A stretch of 64,000 nucleotides of DNA from JAEUMG01 sp046349315. Its GTDB lineage: Bacteria; Pseudomonadota; Alphaproteobacteria; Rhizobiales; Aestuariivirgaceae. Each line of letters opens with the position of its first letter. Position 1 is the stretch's first letter. The notes under the pieces are model-generated. The model searched no databases and was not told where the DNA came from. It saw only the letters and a program-made list of their open reading frames with translations. The stretch covers positions 186,001 through 250,000 of the forward strand of contig JAXMCQ010000003.1 in assembly GCA_046349315.1 (NCBI GenBank), read 5' to 3'. Position numbers and translations under genes: made by a program. Below are positions 23,810 to 33,358 of this stretch, one piece after another.

Positions 23810-25708
23810 ATGAACCTCGTGTCCCGGCTGCTTGCCGGCCTGTCAGTCGTTGCGTTCGCCCTGCCCCTCGGCGCTGCTCATGCAGAGCAAAAAGGCGAGG
23901 GATATACGCGGCTTATGCACACGGGCAACGGCCCGTCCTTCATGGATTTTTCCTCCAAGCGCCAGAAGCAGGCCTATAAGCGCACCGGCACGCGCCAACC
24001 CAAGGCGCAGCCCGAGGAAATGCTGGGCGACGATGAAGTCGATGTCAACGACGAGCTGATGGTCTATCAGCCCGAAGAACTCGTTTCCCTCAAACTCTTG
24101 AAATCAGAAGGATCTTCGCCAACCGAACCGCTCGCCGCGGCGATCCAGGCGGAATTGCTCGATCCTTCGGCTGCCATTCGCGTCACCCTTGCCGAACGCA
24201 AGGCGATCCTCGCTGACTACCAGGCCCGCGGCTTCAAGCCTTTGTGGACGGATGCCAAGGGGCTCACTGCGCGCGGCCGCGAAGTGCTTGATGTCCTTGC
24301 CAAATCCGGCGAAGACGCGATGCAGCCGGCCGACTATTTGCCGAATGCGCTCGGCACCTTTGGCGAAGACACATCGAGCTTGGCAAGCGACCCCGCCCGC
24401 CTCGCACGCCTCGATCTTGGCCTCACCGCCATGGCGCTCAAATATGCCCGCGACGCATCGGGCGGCCGGCTCATTCCGGATCGGCTGACCCACTACAACG
24501 ACATGCAGCCGCAGCGGATTGATGCCGCCAAGGCCATGAAATTATTGGCTTTCAGCCCCTACGCCGCGAACTGGTTGAAGCAGCAACAGCCGCAGCTTCC
24601 GGCCTATGGCAAGCTGAAAGAGGCCTATCTTGCCTTGCGCGATGAGGCCGATCTTGAGGCCAGCCCGATCCCCGCCGGCAATCGCGTCAAGCGCGGCCAG
24701 ACCGACCGGCGCCTTCCGGCTGTGCGTAAAGCCTTGGTTGGATTGGGCTTTTCAGATGCGAAGTTCCACCCCGACGTAACCGGCCTGCCGCCCGCAGCGC
24801 GCCATGCCGCGCTCGCCCGTGAAACCGTTCTCGACGCCTCGCTCGCAGGGGCGATCAAGGCGTTCCAGACAAAGGTGAATTTGAAGCCGACCGGCAATCT
24901 CGACCCCGGCACCGTCACCGCCCTCAACCAGCACAGCCCGCGCGAAACTCTCGACCGCCTCGCCCTCAACATGGACCGCATGCGCTGGCTCCCGAAAAAT
25001 CTGGGCGAGCGCTACGTGATGATGAACCAGCCGGCTTTCGAATTGAAGCTCATCGACAAGGGCAAGCTCGTCTGGCGCACCAATGTCATCGTCGGCAAGC
25101 CGCAAAACCAGACGGTTGCCTTCCACGATGAAATGGAAATGGTGGTTTTCAACCCTTCCTGGGGCGTGCCGCAATCCATCATCGCCAAGGAAATGCTGCC
25201 GATTTTGCGGAAAGACCCCTCCTATCTGGACCGCAACGGCTATCGCGTGATCCTGCCCAACGGCCGGATCGTCAAGTCACGCTCGATCAACTGGCGCGTC
25301 TACGGCAATAAGATCCCACTGTCCGTGCAGCAGCCGCCGAGCGATGACAACGCGCTCGGTGAAATCAAGTTCTTGTTTCCCAATTCGCACAACATCTACA
25401 TGCACGACACGCCGACCAAGGCGCTCTTTGCCAAGTCCGTGCGGGCCTTCAGCCATGGCTGCGTGCGCGTCGAAAACCCGCGCGAATTCGCCAGCAAAGT
25501 CATGGAATTGGATCGCAGCGAAATCGATGCACGGATCGATTCGGGTGAAAGCACGACGGTCAAGCTCCAGCACAAGCTTCCCGTGCATCTCGTCTATTTC
25601 ACCGCGTGGCCGGACGAAAACGGCCGCATCGTCTATTACGACGATGTCTATGGCCGCGATGCGCGCATGGAGAAGGCCTATAGCGAAGTGGCGGTCGCCG
25701 AGAAGTAG
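23810..25708 (+). CDS. L,D-transpeptidase, YcbB/LdtD type
   Basis: A 632-residue periplasmic enzyme with a signal peptide (SRLLAGLSVVAFALPLGAAHA). An N-terminal scaffold domain (about 100-300) is followed by a PG_binding_1 module (about 300-385: AIKAFQTKVNLKPTGNLDPGTVTALN) and the YkuD catalytic domain, with FSHGCVRVENP near residue 547 (Cys in SHGC). It makes 3-3 crosslinks in peptidoglycan. The scaffold-plus-PG-binding arrangement is the YcbB architecture. It follows the sigma-54 activator, and convergent with it is a secreted hypothetical protein. Confidence 0.92.
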   Translation: MNLVSRLLAGLSVVAFALPLGAAHAEQKGEGYTRLMHTGNGPSFMDFSSKRQKQAYKRTGTRQPKAQPEEMLGDDEVDVNDELMVYQPEELVSLKLLKSEGSSPTEPLAAAIQAELLDPSAAIRVTLAERKAILADYQARGFKPLWTDAKGLTARGREVLDVLAKSGEDAMQPADYLPNALGTFGEDTSSLASDPARLARLDLGLTAMALKYARDASGGRLIPDRLTHYNDMQPQRIDAAKAMKLLAFSPYAANWLKQQQPQLPAYGKLKEAYLALRDEADLEASPIPAGNRVKRGQTDRRLPAVRKALVGLGFSDAKFHPDVTGLPPAARHAALARETVLDASLAGAIKAFQTKVNLKPTGNLDPGTVTALNQHSPRETLDRLALNMDRMRWLPKNLGERYVMMNQPAFELKLIDKGKLVWRTNVIVGKPQNQTVAFHDEMEMVVFNPSWGVPQSIIAKEMLPILRKDPSYLDRNGYRVILPNGRIVKSRSINWRVYGNKIPLSVQQPPSDDNALGEIKFLFPNSHNIYMHDTPTKALFAKSVRAFSHGCVRVENPREFASKVMELDRSEIDARIDSGESTTVKLQHKLPVHLVYFTAWPDENGRIVYYDDVYGRDARMEKAYSEVAVAEK

Positions 25709-25715
25709 ACGCCCC

Positions 25716-26855
25716 CTATTGCCAATCGGCCGGATTGAGCACGAGGCCTAGATCGGCAAATTCGCCCACGAGGCTGGAGTCCGTTCCGCACTGCTTGCCA
25801 TCGTGGTACCGTTGAAGCTCGCTGCGGTAATTCGTCAGAAAGGCCCAGTACAGCAGCGCCGTATCGCGGGTGGAGGCAAGTTCGGAAATCTCGTTCTTCA
25901 GCAAGGCGCATTTGCTGCGAATATCGGTCTGCGCTTGCGGTTGACTTCCATAGGGATGGAACGTCCTGATTTTGCCCGTGAAATCAGCGAGGTCGTCACC
26001 AGGCCGCGCCTGGATGATGTCCAAAACCGGTGCCCGCGCCGCGCCGACCCCGCTCTTCACTTCGATCAATGGGAGTCCGGGACTCATTGTCTTGAATTTG
26101 CCGTTCACGAAACTCGTCGACAACTGCGATGGAATTGTCTGCAGGTAGATGTTCGCGACAAACTTGTTGGTTTTGTACTGAAGCTGATTGGCAAAGCCGG
26201 TGTCGAGCAGCGTGAAAGCGGCGATAGTATTGTCGACGATCGATGCACTGGTGTAGCGCGAAAGCAGATTGGTCAGCAGGCTGGTGAACGGCGCATAGGC
26301 TTCGGCAATGCCGGCGAGCCCCGGCACGAAAGCAGAAATCGCTGCGGTTTTCGACAGATCTGCGACCTCCTTGAACAACGACATGTCTACGGCAGTGCTA
26401 TCGCTCCTCAAGATCTTGAGCGAAAGTTGCACCTTGTTTGTAGATCCGTCGATCACGAGATTTTCAAGGAGAACGCCATTACGATTCACAACAATATTTG
26501 ATTTTTCCGAAGTAGTCACAAAGAGGAACTTATTTGTCTTCCAATTCGCGGACATGACCGGCTCGGAAGCGATCCGATTTCCATTTAAAAACAGCTCGAG
26601 CGTGACGATATAATTGCCCTCTTTATTCTGGAACTTTGACTCCATTTGCGATTTGAGAAAATCCATCGCCGACTGACCGCGCGATTTGGGCCCGTCGCCA
26701 GCAAAGCTGAAGTCGTAGACAACGCTCCCATAAACTTCGCGAGCCTGGATGGCATCGAAGCTTGGCTTTGTCACGACGATGAATTCTTGCGCATGCACAA
26801 CGCTGGAAAACAGCAAAGCGGCGCAAATGGCGAATAAAGCACGGAGTGAGCGCAT
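25716..26855 (-). CDS. Secreted hypothetical protein
   Basis: A 379-residue protein with a clear signal peptide (LRALFAICAALLFSSVVHAQ). The rest is beta-rich, with isolated KTNKF and TNKF repeats and two late cysteines (SKCALLKNEI and KQCGTDSS) that could form a disulfide. I recognise no domain. It is convergent with the L,D-transpeptidase gene, 7 bases from its stop, and follows pyk on the minus strand with a 72-base gap. It could be an envelope or periplasmic factor. Confidence 0.7.
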   Translation of the reverse strand: MRSLRALFAICAALLFSSVVHAQEFIVVTKPSFDAIQAREVYGSVVYDFSFAGDGPKSRGQSAMDFLKSQMESKFQNKEGNYIVTLELFLNGNRIASEPVMSANWKTNKFLFVTTSEKSNIVVNRNGVLLENLVIDGSTNKVQLSLKILRSDSTAVDMSLFKEVADLSKTAAISAFVPGLAGIAEAYAPFTSLLTNLLSRYTSASIVDNTIAAFTLLDTGFANQLQYKTNKFVANIYLQTIPSQLSTSFVNGKFKTMSPGLPLIEVKSGVGAARAPVLDIIQARPGDDLADFTGKIRTFHPYGSQPQAQTDIRSKCALLKNEISELASTRDTALLYWAFLTNYRSELQRYHDGKQCGTDSSLVGEFADLGLVLNPADWQ

Positions 26856-26927
26856 CGGGGGCCTCCTCTACGTTAAGCCATCCTAGCGTTAATACCGCAG
26901 TGGGTCTATTCGCTTATCGATTCAATA

Positions 26928-28352
26928 CTAACCTTCGCTCCCGACATAAGCGATGCGGAGCATATTCGTGGCGCCCGGCGTACCGAGCGGCAGGCCGGCC
27001 GTAATGATCACCCGCTGCCCAGGTTCCGCGAAGCCTTCGCTGCGCGCAATGCGGCAGGCCCGTTCCACCATGTCATTGAGATCCCTGGCATCCTCGGTGA
27101 GCACGCAATGCAACCCCCAGGCAACGGCCAAGCGCCTGCCCGTGGAAGGATTGGGCGTGAGCGCGATGATCGGCACATCCGGGCGTTCGCGCGACATGCG
27201 CAGACCCGTCGAACCCGAGCCGGTGAAACAGACAATCGCCGCCAGTTTGAGCGTCTCGGAAATCTGCCTGACCGCTGCAGAAATCGCATCCGCGCTCGTT
27301 GCTTCCGGCTCGTTGCGCTGCGCAGTGATGATCGAGCGGTAGTAAGCGTCTTTCTCCACTGACTGTGCAATCCGATCCATCGTCGCAACCGCTTTGTCGG
27401 GCCATTTGCCGGTGGCACTCTCCGCCGAGAGCATGATGGCGTCGGCACCTTCATAGACGGCCGTCGCCACGTCGGAAACTTCGGCGCGCGTCGGCACCGG
27501 CTCGACCACCATCGATTCCAGCATCTGCGTTGCAACTACGACCGGCCGGCCCGCCTTGCGCGCCGCGCGGGTGATCTGCTTTTGCCGCGCCGGTACGGTT
27601 TCGAGCGGCAGTTCAACGCCGAGATCGCCGCGCGCCACCATGATTGCGTCGGAGATCTCGAGAATTTCCCCAAGTGTCTGCAGCGCCGAAGGCTTTTCGA
27701 TTTTTGCCATCACGCCGGCGCGACCGCGAATGAGTTTCCGCGCTTCGGCGACATCTTCGGGTCGCTGCACGAAGGAGAGCGCGATCCAGTCGACCCCCAG
27801 ATTGGCTGCGAAATCAAGATCGGAGCGGTCTTTTTCGGTAAGCGCAGGAATCGGCACAACCGTATCGGGAAGATTGAGCCCTTTGCGATCGGACAATGTG
27901 CCGCCGAAAATTACTTTCGTCACAATGCGCTGCGGCGATACTTCGACAGCTTCGACGCGCAGGCGTCCGTCATTGAGCAGCAGGCTGTCGCCGACCTGTG
28001 CGGCTGCAAAGATCTCAGGATGAGGCAGGTGGACACGATTGGCATTGCCAGGCGCGGGGTCAGTATCGAAAATGAATTGCGCTCCGGCTGCGAGCTGAGC
28101 CTCCTTGCCGGCGAAAGTACCAATGCGCAGCTTGGGTCCCTGCAGGTCGGCGAGAATACCGATCGGGCGCCCCTGCTCTGTCTCGATCTGGCGGATTGCC
28201 GCGTGCAGCGCTTCGAGTTCGCGCTGCGGCGTGTGACTCATGTTGATGCGAAAGACATCCGCGCCGGCGACGAACAAGCGCGCGATCTCGTCCGGCTGGG
28301 AAGAAGCCGGACCCAGAGTGGCAACGATTTTGACGCTTCTTTTGCGCCTCAC
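26928..28352 (-). CDS. pyk: Pyruvate kinase
   Basis: A 474-residue glycolytic enzyme converting PEP and ADP to pyruvate and ATP. Motifs: KIVATLGPASSQPDEIARLFVAGADVFRINMSH, GPKLRIG, the catalytic MVARGDLGVELPLE, QMLESM and AEVSDVATAVYEGADAIMLSAESATGKWP. The GTG at 28352 overlaps the stop of the upstream DUF1036 gene (GTGA), giving the family's usual length; an upstream start would add about 60 residues of other-frame sequence. DUF1036-pyk coupling is common in rhizobia. Confidence 0.95.
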   Translation of the reverse strand: MRRKRSVKIVATLGPASSQPDEIARLFVAGADVFRINMSHTPQRELEALHAAIRQIETEQGRPIGILADLQGPKLRIGTFAGKEAQLAAGAQFIFDTDPAPGNANRVHLPHPEIFAAAQVGDSLLLNDGRLRVEAVEVSPQRIVTKVIFGGTLSDRKGLNLPDTVVPIPALTEKDRSDLDFAANLGVDWIALSFVQRPEDVAEARKLIRGRAGVMAKIEKPSALQTLGEILEISDAIMVARGDLGVELPLETVPARQKQITRAARKAGRPVVVATQMLESMVVEPVPTRAEVSDVATAVYEGADAIMLSAESATGKWPDKAVATMDRIAQSVEKDAYYRSIITAQRNEPEATSADAISAAVRQISETLKLAAIVCFTGSGSTGLRMSRERPDVPIIALTPNPSTGRRLAVAWGLHCVLTEDARDLNDMVERACRIARSEGFAEPGQRVIITAGLPLGTPGATNMLRIAYVGSEG

Positions 28353-28825
28353 TGCGGCGGCGTTCCGGACGTCGTCTTCTCGCCGGAGAGCGAAATCGTC
28401 CAGTCCGTTTCCTCGCCCGTGTCGACTTCGAAGAACCCGGTCTTCTGATAGCCGCGGCTGTCGCAGTCGGTGATGCCCCGGATGGTGAAAATCTTGTCGC
28501 GGGTGCACATCATGGACTTGCCGCCCCACGAGCCGCCCTTGTCATAGTCGACCGCGAAAATGTAGTAATAGCGCGCAATCAATGGACCTTTCAGCAGGGT
28601 CTCGCAATTATTCGGGCCGACGTTCCACCAGCCTTCCGATGCCCAGCCTTCCTTGTCCTTATAGCCGAGCGCCACACCCACGCGACTATCGGTCTTGTTG
28701 CAAAGCTTCAGGTCGGCGAGCGCGCCCGTCGACGACAGGCCAAACCCCAATGCCGCGAGAAATCCCAACGCCAGCAAGCGTTTCATCGGTCCGCGGATCT
28801 CCACCCCAACACTCGAATCGATCAT
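28349..28825 (-). CDS. DUF1036 family secreted protein
   Basis: A roughly 158-residue protein with an N-terminal signal (MKRLLALGFLAALGFGLSSTGALA) and the DUF1036 body: LCNKTDSRVGVALGYKDKEGWASEGWWNVGPNNCETLLKGPLIARYYYIFAVDYDKGGSWGG. Function unknown. The ATG at 28825 has an AGGA site; an ATG at 28786 (MKRLL) gives a classical signal peptide and is a strong alternative. Its stop overlaps the pyk start, so the genes are cotranslated. Confidence 0.85.
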   Translation of the reverse strand: MIDSSVGVEIRGPMKRLLALGFLAALGFGLSSTGALADLKLCNKTDSRVGVALGYKDKEGWASEGWWNVGPNNCETLLKGPLIARYYYIFAVDYDKGGSWGGKSMMCTRDKIFTIRGITDCDSRGYQKTGFFEVDTGEETDWTISLSGEKTTSGTPPQ

Positions 28826-28950
28826 AACATTCCTGTTTGCTATAGACTGAACAACTCCGAAGGCCAAGTTTGGCAAGATGATGACGCGCCCGCACGGGCG
28901 GCCTATAGCATGCCGAAATTCGCTCTAGATTACCGATGAAGGATTAAATT

Positions 28951-29745
28951 TTGCCCGAGCCAGCCGTCGGGGTCCCCTCCCGCTTCGAAAGTTTCACACG
29001 AGTCGATGGAAATCAAGCAGCCGGCGTGGTCTTGCTCTGCGACCACGCACGAAACACGTTGCCGCCGGAATATGGCGCTTTGGGACTGCCGCCCGCCGAA
29101 TTCAAGCGCCACATCGCCTATGACATTGGCGCCGAGGGCGTCACGCGTGGCCTAGCCCGGCGCCTCGAGGCGACCGCCCTCCTCACCGGCTATTCGCGGA
29201 TCCTCATCGATCCCAATCGCGGCCTCGATGATCCGACCTTGATCATGAAGCTCTCCGACGGCGCCGTGGTACCCGGAAATCGCGACATCGATGCCGCCGA
29301 GAGACAGAGGCGGATCGAGCGTTTTTATCTGCCCTATCACGCGGCCATTACATGCGAGATCGACAGTCTCATCAGCGCCCGCATCCGGCCGATCCTGGTT
29401 TCGATCCACAGTTTTACGCCGGCCTGGAAGAACGTGCCTCGGCCCTGGCATGCGGGCATCCTGTGGGACCGGGACGGCAGGCTTCCCCGCCTGCTTCTCG
29501 ACGGCTTGCGCAGCGACGCGTCACTGGTCGTGGGCGACAACGAGCCCTATCACGGCGCCCTCGAAGGCGACACGCTCAACACCCATGGGACCAAACGCGG
29601 CCTCGCCCATGCCTTGATTGAAATCCGCCAGGATCTTATCGCCGATCAATCAGGTGTGGATGAGTGGGTCGACAGGCTCGCACTGATCCTGGAACCGGTT
29701 ATGAAAGAGCCTGGACTGAGGCGTGAGGCCGGCATCGCAAGCTGA
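28951..29745 (+). CDS. N-formylglutamate amidohydrolase
   Basis: A 264-residue zinc amidohydrolase. It contains VVLLCDHARNTLPPEYGALGLPP, HIAYDIGA, NRGLDDPTL, SIHSFTPAW and the C-terminal EIRQDLI, all conserved in the FGase family that frees glutamate from N-formylglutamate or similar amides. The start is a TTG at 28951 with AAGGA seven bases upstream. It is divergent from DUF1036-pyk and followed two bases later by DUF1244. A second paralogue is at 42083; this one has the shorter, DUF1244-linked form. Confidence 0.88.
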   Translation: MPEPAVGVPSRFESFTRVDGNQAAGVVLLCDHARNTLPPEYGALGLPPAEFKRHIAYDIGAEGVTRGLARRLEATALLTGYSRILIDPNRGLDDPTLIMKLSDGAVVPGNRDIDAAERQRRIERFYLPYHAAITCEIDSLISARIRPILVSIHSFTPAWKNVPRPWHAGILWDRDGRLPRLLLDGLRSDASLVVGDNEPYHGALEGDTLNTHGTKRGLAHALIEIRQDLIADQSGVDEWVDRLALILEPVMKEPGLRREAGIAS

Positions 29746-29747
29746 TC

Positions 29748-30035
29748 ATGGATATGGACGAAAAAACCAGAACCGAGCTCGAAGCCGCCGCCTTTCGGCG
29801 GTTGCTCGAGCATCTGCGCCAGCGCACCGATGTGCAGAACATCGACCTCATGAATCTTGCCGGCTTTTGCCGCAATTGCCTCTCCAACTGGTTCGAGGAA
29901 GCCGCGGCGGCACGCGGTGCGCCTGTCTCGCGCGATGAGGCGCGCCGCATGGTCTACGGCATGTCCTATGAGGACTGGAAAGCCAAATACCAGGCCGGGC
30001 CGACCAAGCCGCACGACACCCAACACAAGCATTGA
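29748..30035 (+). CDS. DUF1244 family protein
   Basis: A 95-residue protein with the DUF1244 signature RRLLEHLRQRTDVQNIDLMNLAGFCRNCLSNWFEEAA and RRMVYGMSYEDWKAKYQAG. It has a short C-terminal His-rich tail. Function unknown. It starts two bases after the amidohydrolase and precedes gapR by eight bases, so the three form one operon, a conserved trio in rhizobia. Confidence 0.92.
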   Translation: MDMDEKTRTELEAAAFRRLLEHLRQRTDVQNIDLMNLAGFCRNCLSNWFEEAAAARGAPVSRDEARRMVYGMSYEDWKAKYQAGPTKPHDTQHKH

Positions 30036-30043
30036 GGTTTGCC

Positions 30044-30313
30044 ATGCCGGATAAGAAAACCAGCTTCGCCCAGGGCCAGCTCAAGAGCCTTGTCGAGCGC
30101 ATCGAGCGGCTCGAGGAGGAGAAGAAGACGATCGCCGGCGATATAAAGGAAGTCTATGCCGAGGCCAAGGCCAATGGCTTCGACACCAAGATCCTGCGCA
30201 AGCTGATCTCGATCCGCAAGAAGGACCGCAACGAGCGCGAGGAAGAGGATGCAATCCTCGATCTCTATATGAGTGCGCTGGGGATGTTGCCGGGGGCATC
30301 GGAGGCGGCCTGA
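30044..30313 (+). CDS. gapR: GapR nucleoid-associated protein (DUF2312)
   Basis: An 89-residue coiled-coil protein that clamps overtwisted DNA ahead of replication and transcription. The sequence AQGQLKSLVERIERLEEEKKTIAGDIKEVYAEAKANGFDTKILRKLISIRKKDRNEREEEDAILDLYMSALG is the full DUF2312 domain and matches Caulobacter GapR in layout. The start is the ATG at 30044 (GAGG upstream). Its stop lies inside the loop of a strong hairpin. Confidence 0.95.
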   Translation: MPDKKTSFAQGQLKSLVERIERLEEEKKTIAGDIKEVYAEAKANGFDTKILRKLISIRKKDRNEREEEDAILDLYMSALGMLPGASEAA

Positions 30314-30321
30314 GGCCGCCT
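30303..30321. terminator. Strong hairpin at the gapR stop codon
   Basis: AGGCGGCC-TGA-GGCCGCCT is a perfect 8-bp stem with the gapR stop codon as its loop. No U-tract follows, so it may stabilise the mRNA end or stop convergent transcription with the help of Rho. Confidence 0.45.
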
Positions 30322-30329
30322 GCCGCGGT

Positions 30330-31814
30330 TTATTGCAGCGGCTCGACTTGTCCGAGCTTCTGCCGCTTCTGCAGAACCACCGGGCTGTCCATCAGGAGGC
30401 TGCCCTTGGCCGTGCGGTTGACCACCAATCGGTCGGCCTTGCCTGTCGAGGTCGAAACCGGCTCCAGCAGAGAGGCAATGCTCAGGCCCTCGGATTGCTC
30501 GGCCACTTTTGCAGGCTGGGCTGAAGCTTTCCCATTCTCAACCGGCTCGGCCGATACCGCGAATTCCTGCGGCGCACCGTCGCGACGCACTGCCTGGTCC
30601 GGGCTGAACATCAATTGCTTAGGCCACCAGAACAGATCCTCGCCGCTAGCGGATGCCGCCAAGGGCTTGATCAGAGGCAGGTTTTTGGCAGTACCGTCAC
30701 GCACTTCGTCGGCGAAGCTTCCCTTGGCCGCAACATTCGTCTGCTGGGCTGGCGGTTCTTCGATTAGCGATTCTGCACCCGCAACGACCCCAAGGCCATC
30801 GACGGCTGGCTTACTGCGCTCGGCGAAATTGACGCGCGGCGCCGGTGCCGAAGCAGGCTCGATCGTCATATTGGCGGCCGCCATCATCAGAACTTCAATC
30901 GGCTTCGGCCGCGGCTTGGGAACCGGATAACCTTGGACGATATCGCCATCCGCCTCAGCAACCAGATCGAGCTGACCGGCAACAGCAGGCTTCTCCTTCG
31001 GCAGGGCCGGCTTCAGGGTCGGCCGGGCTGGCGCTTCCGCCGCCTCATCCGAATCCTCGTCGACACCTTCATAGGCGCTCGAAACATCATCTGCCGGCTC
31101 GTCGACTTTCTCTTGCGGCGTCGAGACGGCGATCATGTCCTTGCTGTTCAGCCGGGCACCAACCGTCCGCTTATAGTCGCGCATGATCTGGGCCATTTGC
31201 GATGAACTGATCGCCGGTCCCCAGTGGCGGACGTTTCCTGAATCGATATGGACAAAGCCCGTGGGGCCGCCGGAGCTGCGATAATAACCGACACCGCCGA
31301 TCTGGCGAACCAGGGCGCTGTTGCGGATCTTGATCGTCGGCACGTCCGGGAAATAGAGGTCGATGGCCTTGCCGGCCATGTGCTGGCTCTTACGCGCCAC
31401 ATTCCGCCCGATCCGCTTCAGGAAGGCGTTGGTCTTCGGGCTGCGATAGCCGCAAATGACGTGAACGGGCGCTCTCGATCCGAGATCGGCGTGCAATTCC
31501 CACATCAGGTCGACCGTTTCCGGGTCGATCTTGATGGTTTCATTGCGTCGCCAGTCGCGCATCAGGTGATTGATCTTGGCCATTGCCGAGGGAATGTAGC
31601 GCCCATTCACCTTGTAGGTGACGGTCAGGCTTTCCTTCGTATGGACGTGATAGAGCGAGATTGTGCGGGTTTCGCCGCCGGCTTGGCTCGGCGAGGCGGG
31701 CATGAACAGCGGGCTGGCAACCAGGGCGGCTGCAAGTGTGGTGGCAGCGATGATTCTGCGGAAGCGTTGAGGCAAAGTCGGTTTGTGTCCGGAGTTGATC
31801 CCGACTGAACTCAT
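30330..31814 (-). CDS. DUF882 peptidase (M15/YcbK-like) with long proline-rich tail
   Basis: A 494-residue exported protein. After a signal segment (RRIIAATTLAAALVASPLF) comes the DUF882 domain: ISLYHVHTKESLTVTY, HVICGYRSPKTN, SQHMAGKAIDLYFPDVP and GFVHIDSG, with the His/Asp/His zinc ligands of D,D-carboxypeptidase-like M15 folds. The C-terminal 250 residues are low complexity, rich in Pro, Glu and Ala. The ATG at 31814 is preferred over an upstream TTG at 31922. It likely trims peptidoglycan peptides. Confidence 0.85.
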   Translation of the reverse strand: MSSVGINSGHKPTLPQRFRRIIAATTLAAALVASPLFMPASPSQAGGETRTISLYHVHTKESLTVTYKVNGRYIPSAMAKINHLMRDWRRNETIKIDPETVDLMWELHADLGSRAPVHVICGYRSPKTNAFLKRIGRNVARKSQHMAGKAIDLYFPDVPTIKIRNSALVRQIGGVGYYRSSGGPTGFVHIDSGNVRHWGPAISSSQMAQIMRDYKRTVGARLNSKDMIAVSTPQEKVDEPADDVSSAYEGVDEDSDEAAEAPARPTLKPALPKEKPAVAGQLDLVAEADGDIVQGYPVPKPRPKPIEVLMMAAANMTIEPASAPAPRVNFAERSKPAVDGLGVVAGAESLIEEPPAQQTNVAAKGSFADEVRDGTAKNLPLIKPLAASASGEDLFWWPKQLMFSPDQAVRRDGAPQEFAVSAEPVENGKASAQPAKVAEQSEGLSIASLLEPVSTSTGKADRLVVNRTAKGSLLMDSPVVLQKRQKLGQVEPLQ

Positions 31815-32090
31815 CCCACACACTGACCGGGTAGATCCCCGATTCCCCTCATAAACTTCCCCTGCTTCCGGTGTTCCCGGCTCGTTTGAATCCGGATTAC
31901 ACCGTTTACATGCTTCAGACAAGAATGCGGCGGTAGATCAGCTACCGGGCATCCTTACAAGTTGAACTAGTAAGTTTAACGCGCACTTAAGGGCATATCC
32001 CCGCTCGCCTTTTCCCGATCCGGCGCTTGACCGGCATATCCGGCGATGGATGCGGCAAATTTGAGGCAGCCACCGAATCAATCCGCCCGC

Positions 32091-32702
32091 TCAGATGTCT
32101 TCCTGGTCGGCCGCAAGCGCTTCGACCGCCTGCTTTGCGCCCTCAAGTTGTGGATTGACGGCCAAAGCGTCGCGGAACGCGGCAAGCGCTGCTTTCTTGT
32201 CGCCTTGCTGCTCTTTGATCATCCCCAGTCCCGACAGCGCCCCGAAATGCCGCGGTTCAAGCTCAAGCACATGATTGATGTCGGATAGCGATTCATTATA
32301 GCGCCCGATCATGAAATAGACGGTCGCCCGCTTATTCCAGGCTTCGGCGAATTCCGGGTGAACCGCAATCAGCTTGTCGAGGATGGAGAGGCTCGCCTGC
32401 TCCTCGCCGGCACCGAGAGCCTTGACCGCCTGGGTCAACAGCAGTTCCGCCGTCGGGCTGTCGGACTTCATCCACAATTCCCAGATCGCCTGCTCGACGA
32501 TTTGCGCCTCGGCTGGCGAATCCACCTTGTGAAGCCTGGCAAACAGACTATCGAGCAGGTCGGAGCGGATTTCAGATGGAGATTTGCGCTCGACGCTCGA
32601 AACCCGTGGACCGCCAGGCTCGCGGTTTTCCTGGGCGAGAGCGCCGCCAGTCATCACTGCAGTTGCGATTACACAAGCAAAAAGGCGCGTAATCTGATTC
32701 AT
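32091..32702 (-). CDS. Tetratricopeptide repeat protein, secreted
   Basis: A 203-residue protein with a signal peptide (RLFACVIATAVMTGGALAQ) and three to four TPR units from about residue 60 (AEAWNKRATVYFMIGRYNESLSDINHVLELEPRHFGALSGLGMIKEQQGDKKAALAAFRDALAVNP). TPR proteins of this type scaffold periplasmic complexes. It lies between the DUF882 peptidase and rpmJ; those are all on the minus strand but distances suggest separate units. Confidence 0.8.
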   Translation of the reverse strand: MNQITRLFACVIATAVMTGGALAQENREPGGPRVSSVERKSPSEIRSDLLDSLFARLHKVDSPAEAQIVEQAIWELWMKSDSPTAELLLTQAVKALGAGEEQASLSILDKLIAVHPEFAEAWNKRATVYFMIGRYNESLSDINHVLELEPRHFGALSGLGMIKEQQGDKKAALAAFRDALAVNPQLEGAKQAVEALAADQEDI

Positions 32703-32754
32703 GGAAACAGATTACACGCCCCAAATGCGGCGCGCAAATGGACGCGCGGTGTCT

Positions 32755-32880
32755 TCAGCCCTGGCGGGCCTTGAACCGCGGATTGGTCTTGTTGATGATG
32801 TAGACGCGGCCCTTGCGCCGGACGAGACGGTTGTCACGGTGACGCTTAGCCAGCGATTTCAGCGAGTTACGAACTTTCAT
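32755..32880 (-). CDS. rpmJ: 50S ribosomal protein L36
   Basis: A 41-residue basic protein: KVRNSLKSLAKRHRDNRLVRRKGRVYIINKTNPRFKARQG. It is the zinc-free (C-minus) form of L36, lacking the usual C-C-C-H cysteines, which is common in alphaproteobacteria. It is complete and well conserved. The gene is too short to appear in most ORF screens at ordinary cutoffs. Confidence 0.95.
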   Translation of the reverse strand: MKVRNSLKSLAKRHRDNRLVRRKGRVYIINKTNPRFKARQG

Positions 32881-33007
32881 ATCAATCACCACAAAGGTCG
32901 GCTGCGCCTGCGCATGGGCGCATTCGTCCCGCCGATTTCCGGAATGCGGCTGCTATAGTGACGCAGCGCTTGACTGTCAACCAAACTCGGCTGACTAAGG
33001 CGCCGCC

Positions 33008-33226
33008 ATGAATTTCAGCACCGAAACGATCGTCACCGCCATCGCCTTTGTCTTGGGTCTTGCCCTTGTCGCCTATGCCGCAATCGCCGAGCGGCGCCCG
33101 CGCACGAGTCTCAATCCAAGGTTGATTCCCACGACCCCTCTGATGTTCATAGGCGTCGTCATGATCCTTCTTTCCTTGCTGCATTTCGCGACCATTGCGG
33201 GCGTCCAGCTGCCGGGGCGGCGCTAA
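33008..33226 (+). CDS. Small two-helix membrane protein
   Basis: A 72-residue protein with two hydrophobic stretches (IVTAIAFVLGLALVAYAAIA and LMFIGVVMILLSLLHFATIAG). It ends QLPGRR. No family is named with confidence. AAGGCG precedes the ATG. It is followed by a strong hairpin terminator. Confidence 0.7.
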   Translation: MNFSTETIVTAIAFVLGLALVAYAAIAERRPRTSLNPRLIPTTPLMFIGVVMILLSLLHFATIAGVQLPGRR

Positions 33227-33232
33227 GAAATA

Positions 33233-33265
33233 GGCCCCGCCGTGCATTTCGCGACTGGCGGGGCC
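33233..33265 (+). terminator. Rho-independent-like terminator
   Basis: A perfect 9-bp stem GGCCCCGCC / GGCGGGGCC with a 15-base loop, followed by AATTT, lies seven bases after the small membrane protein stop and could serve both it and the convergent cyclase. Confidence 0.55.
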
Positions 33266-33358
33266 AATTTGCGGGCGCCCTGGGGGAGAGCAAGCCGCCC
33301 GCGACTTTGATCTGAAGCATTAGGAAAACGCCCATGAGGCGGGTTGGTTCCCGGCCAA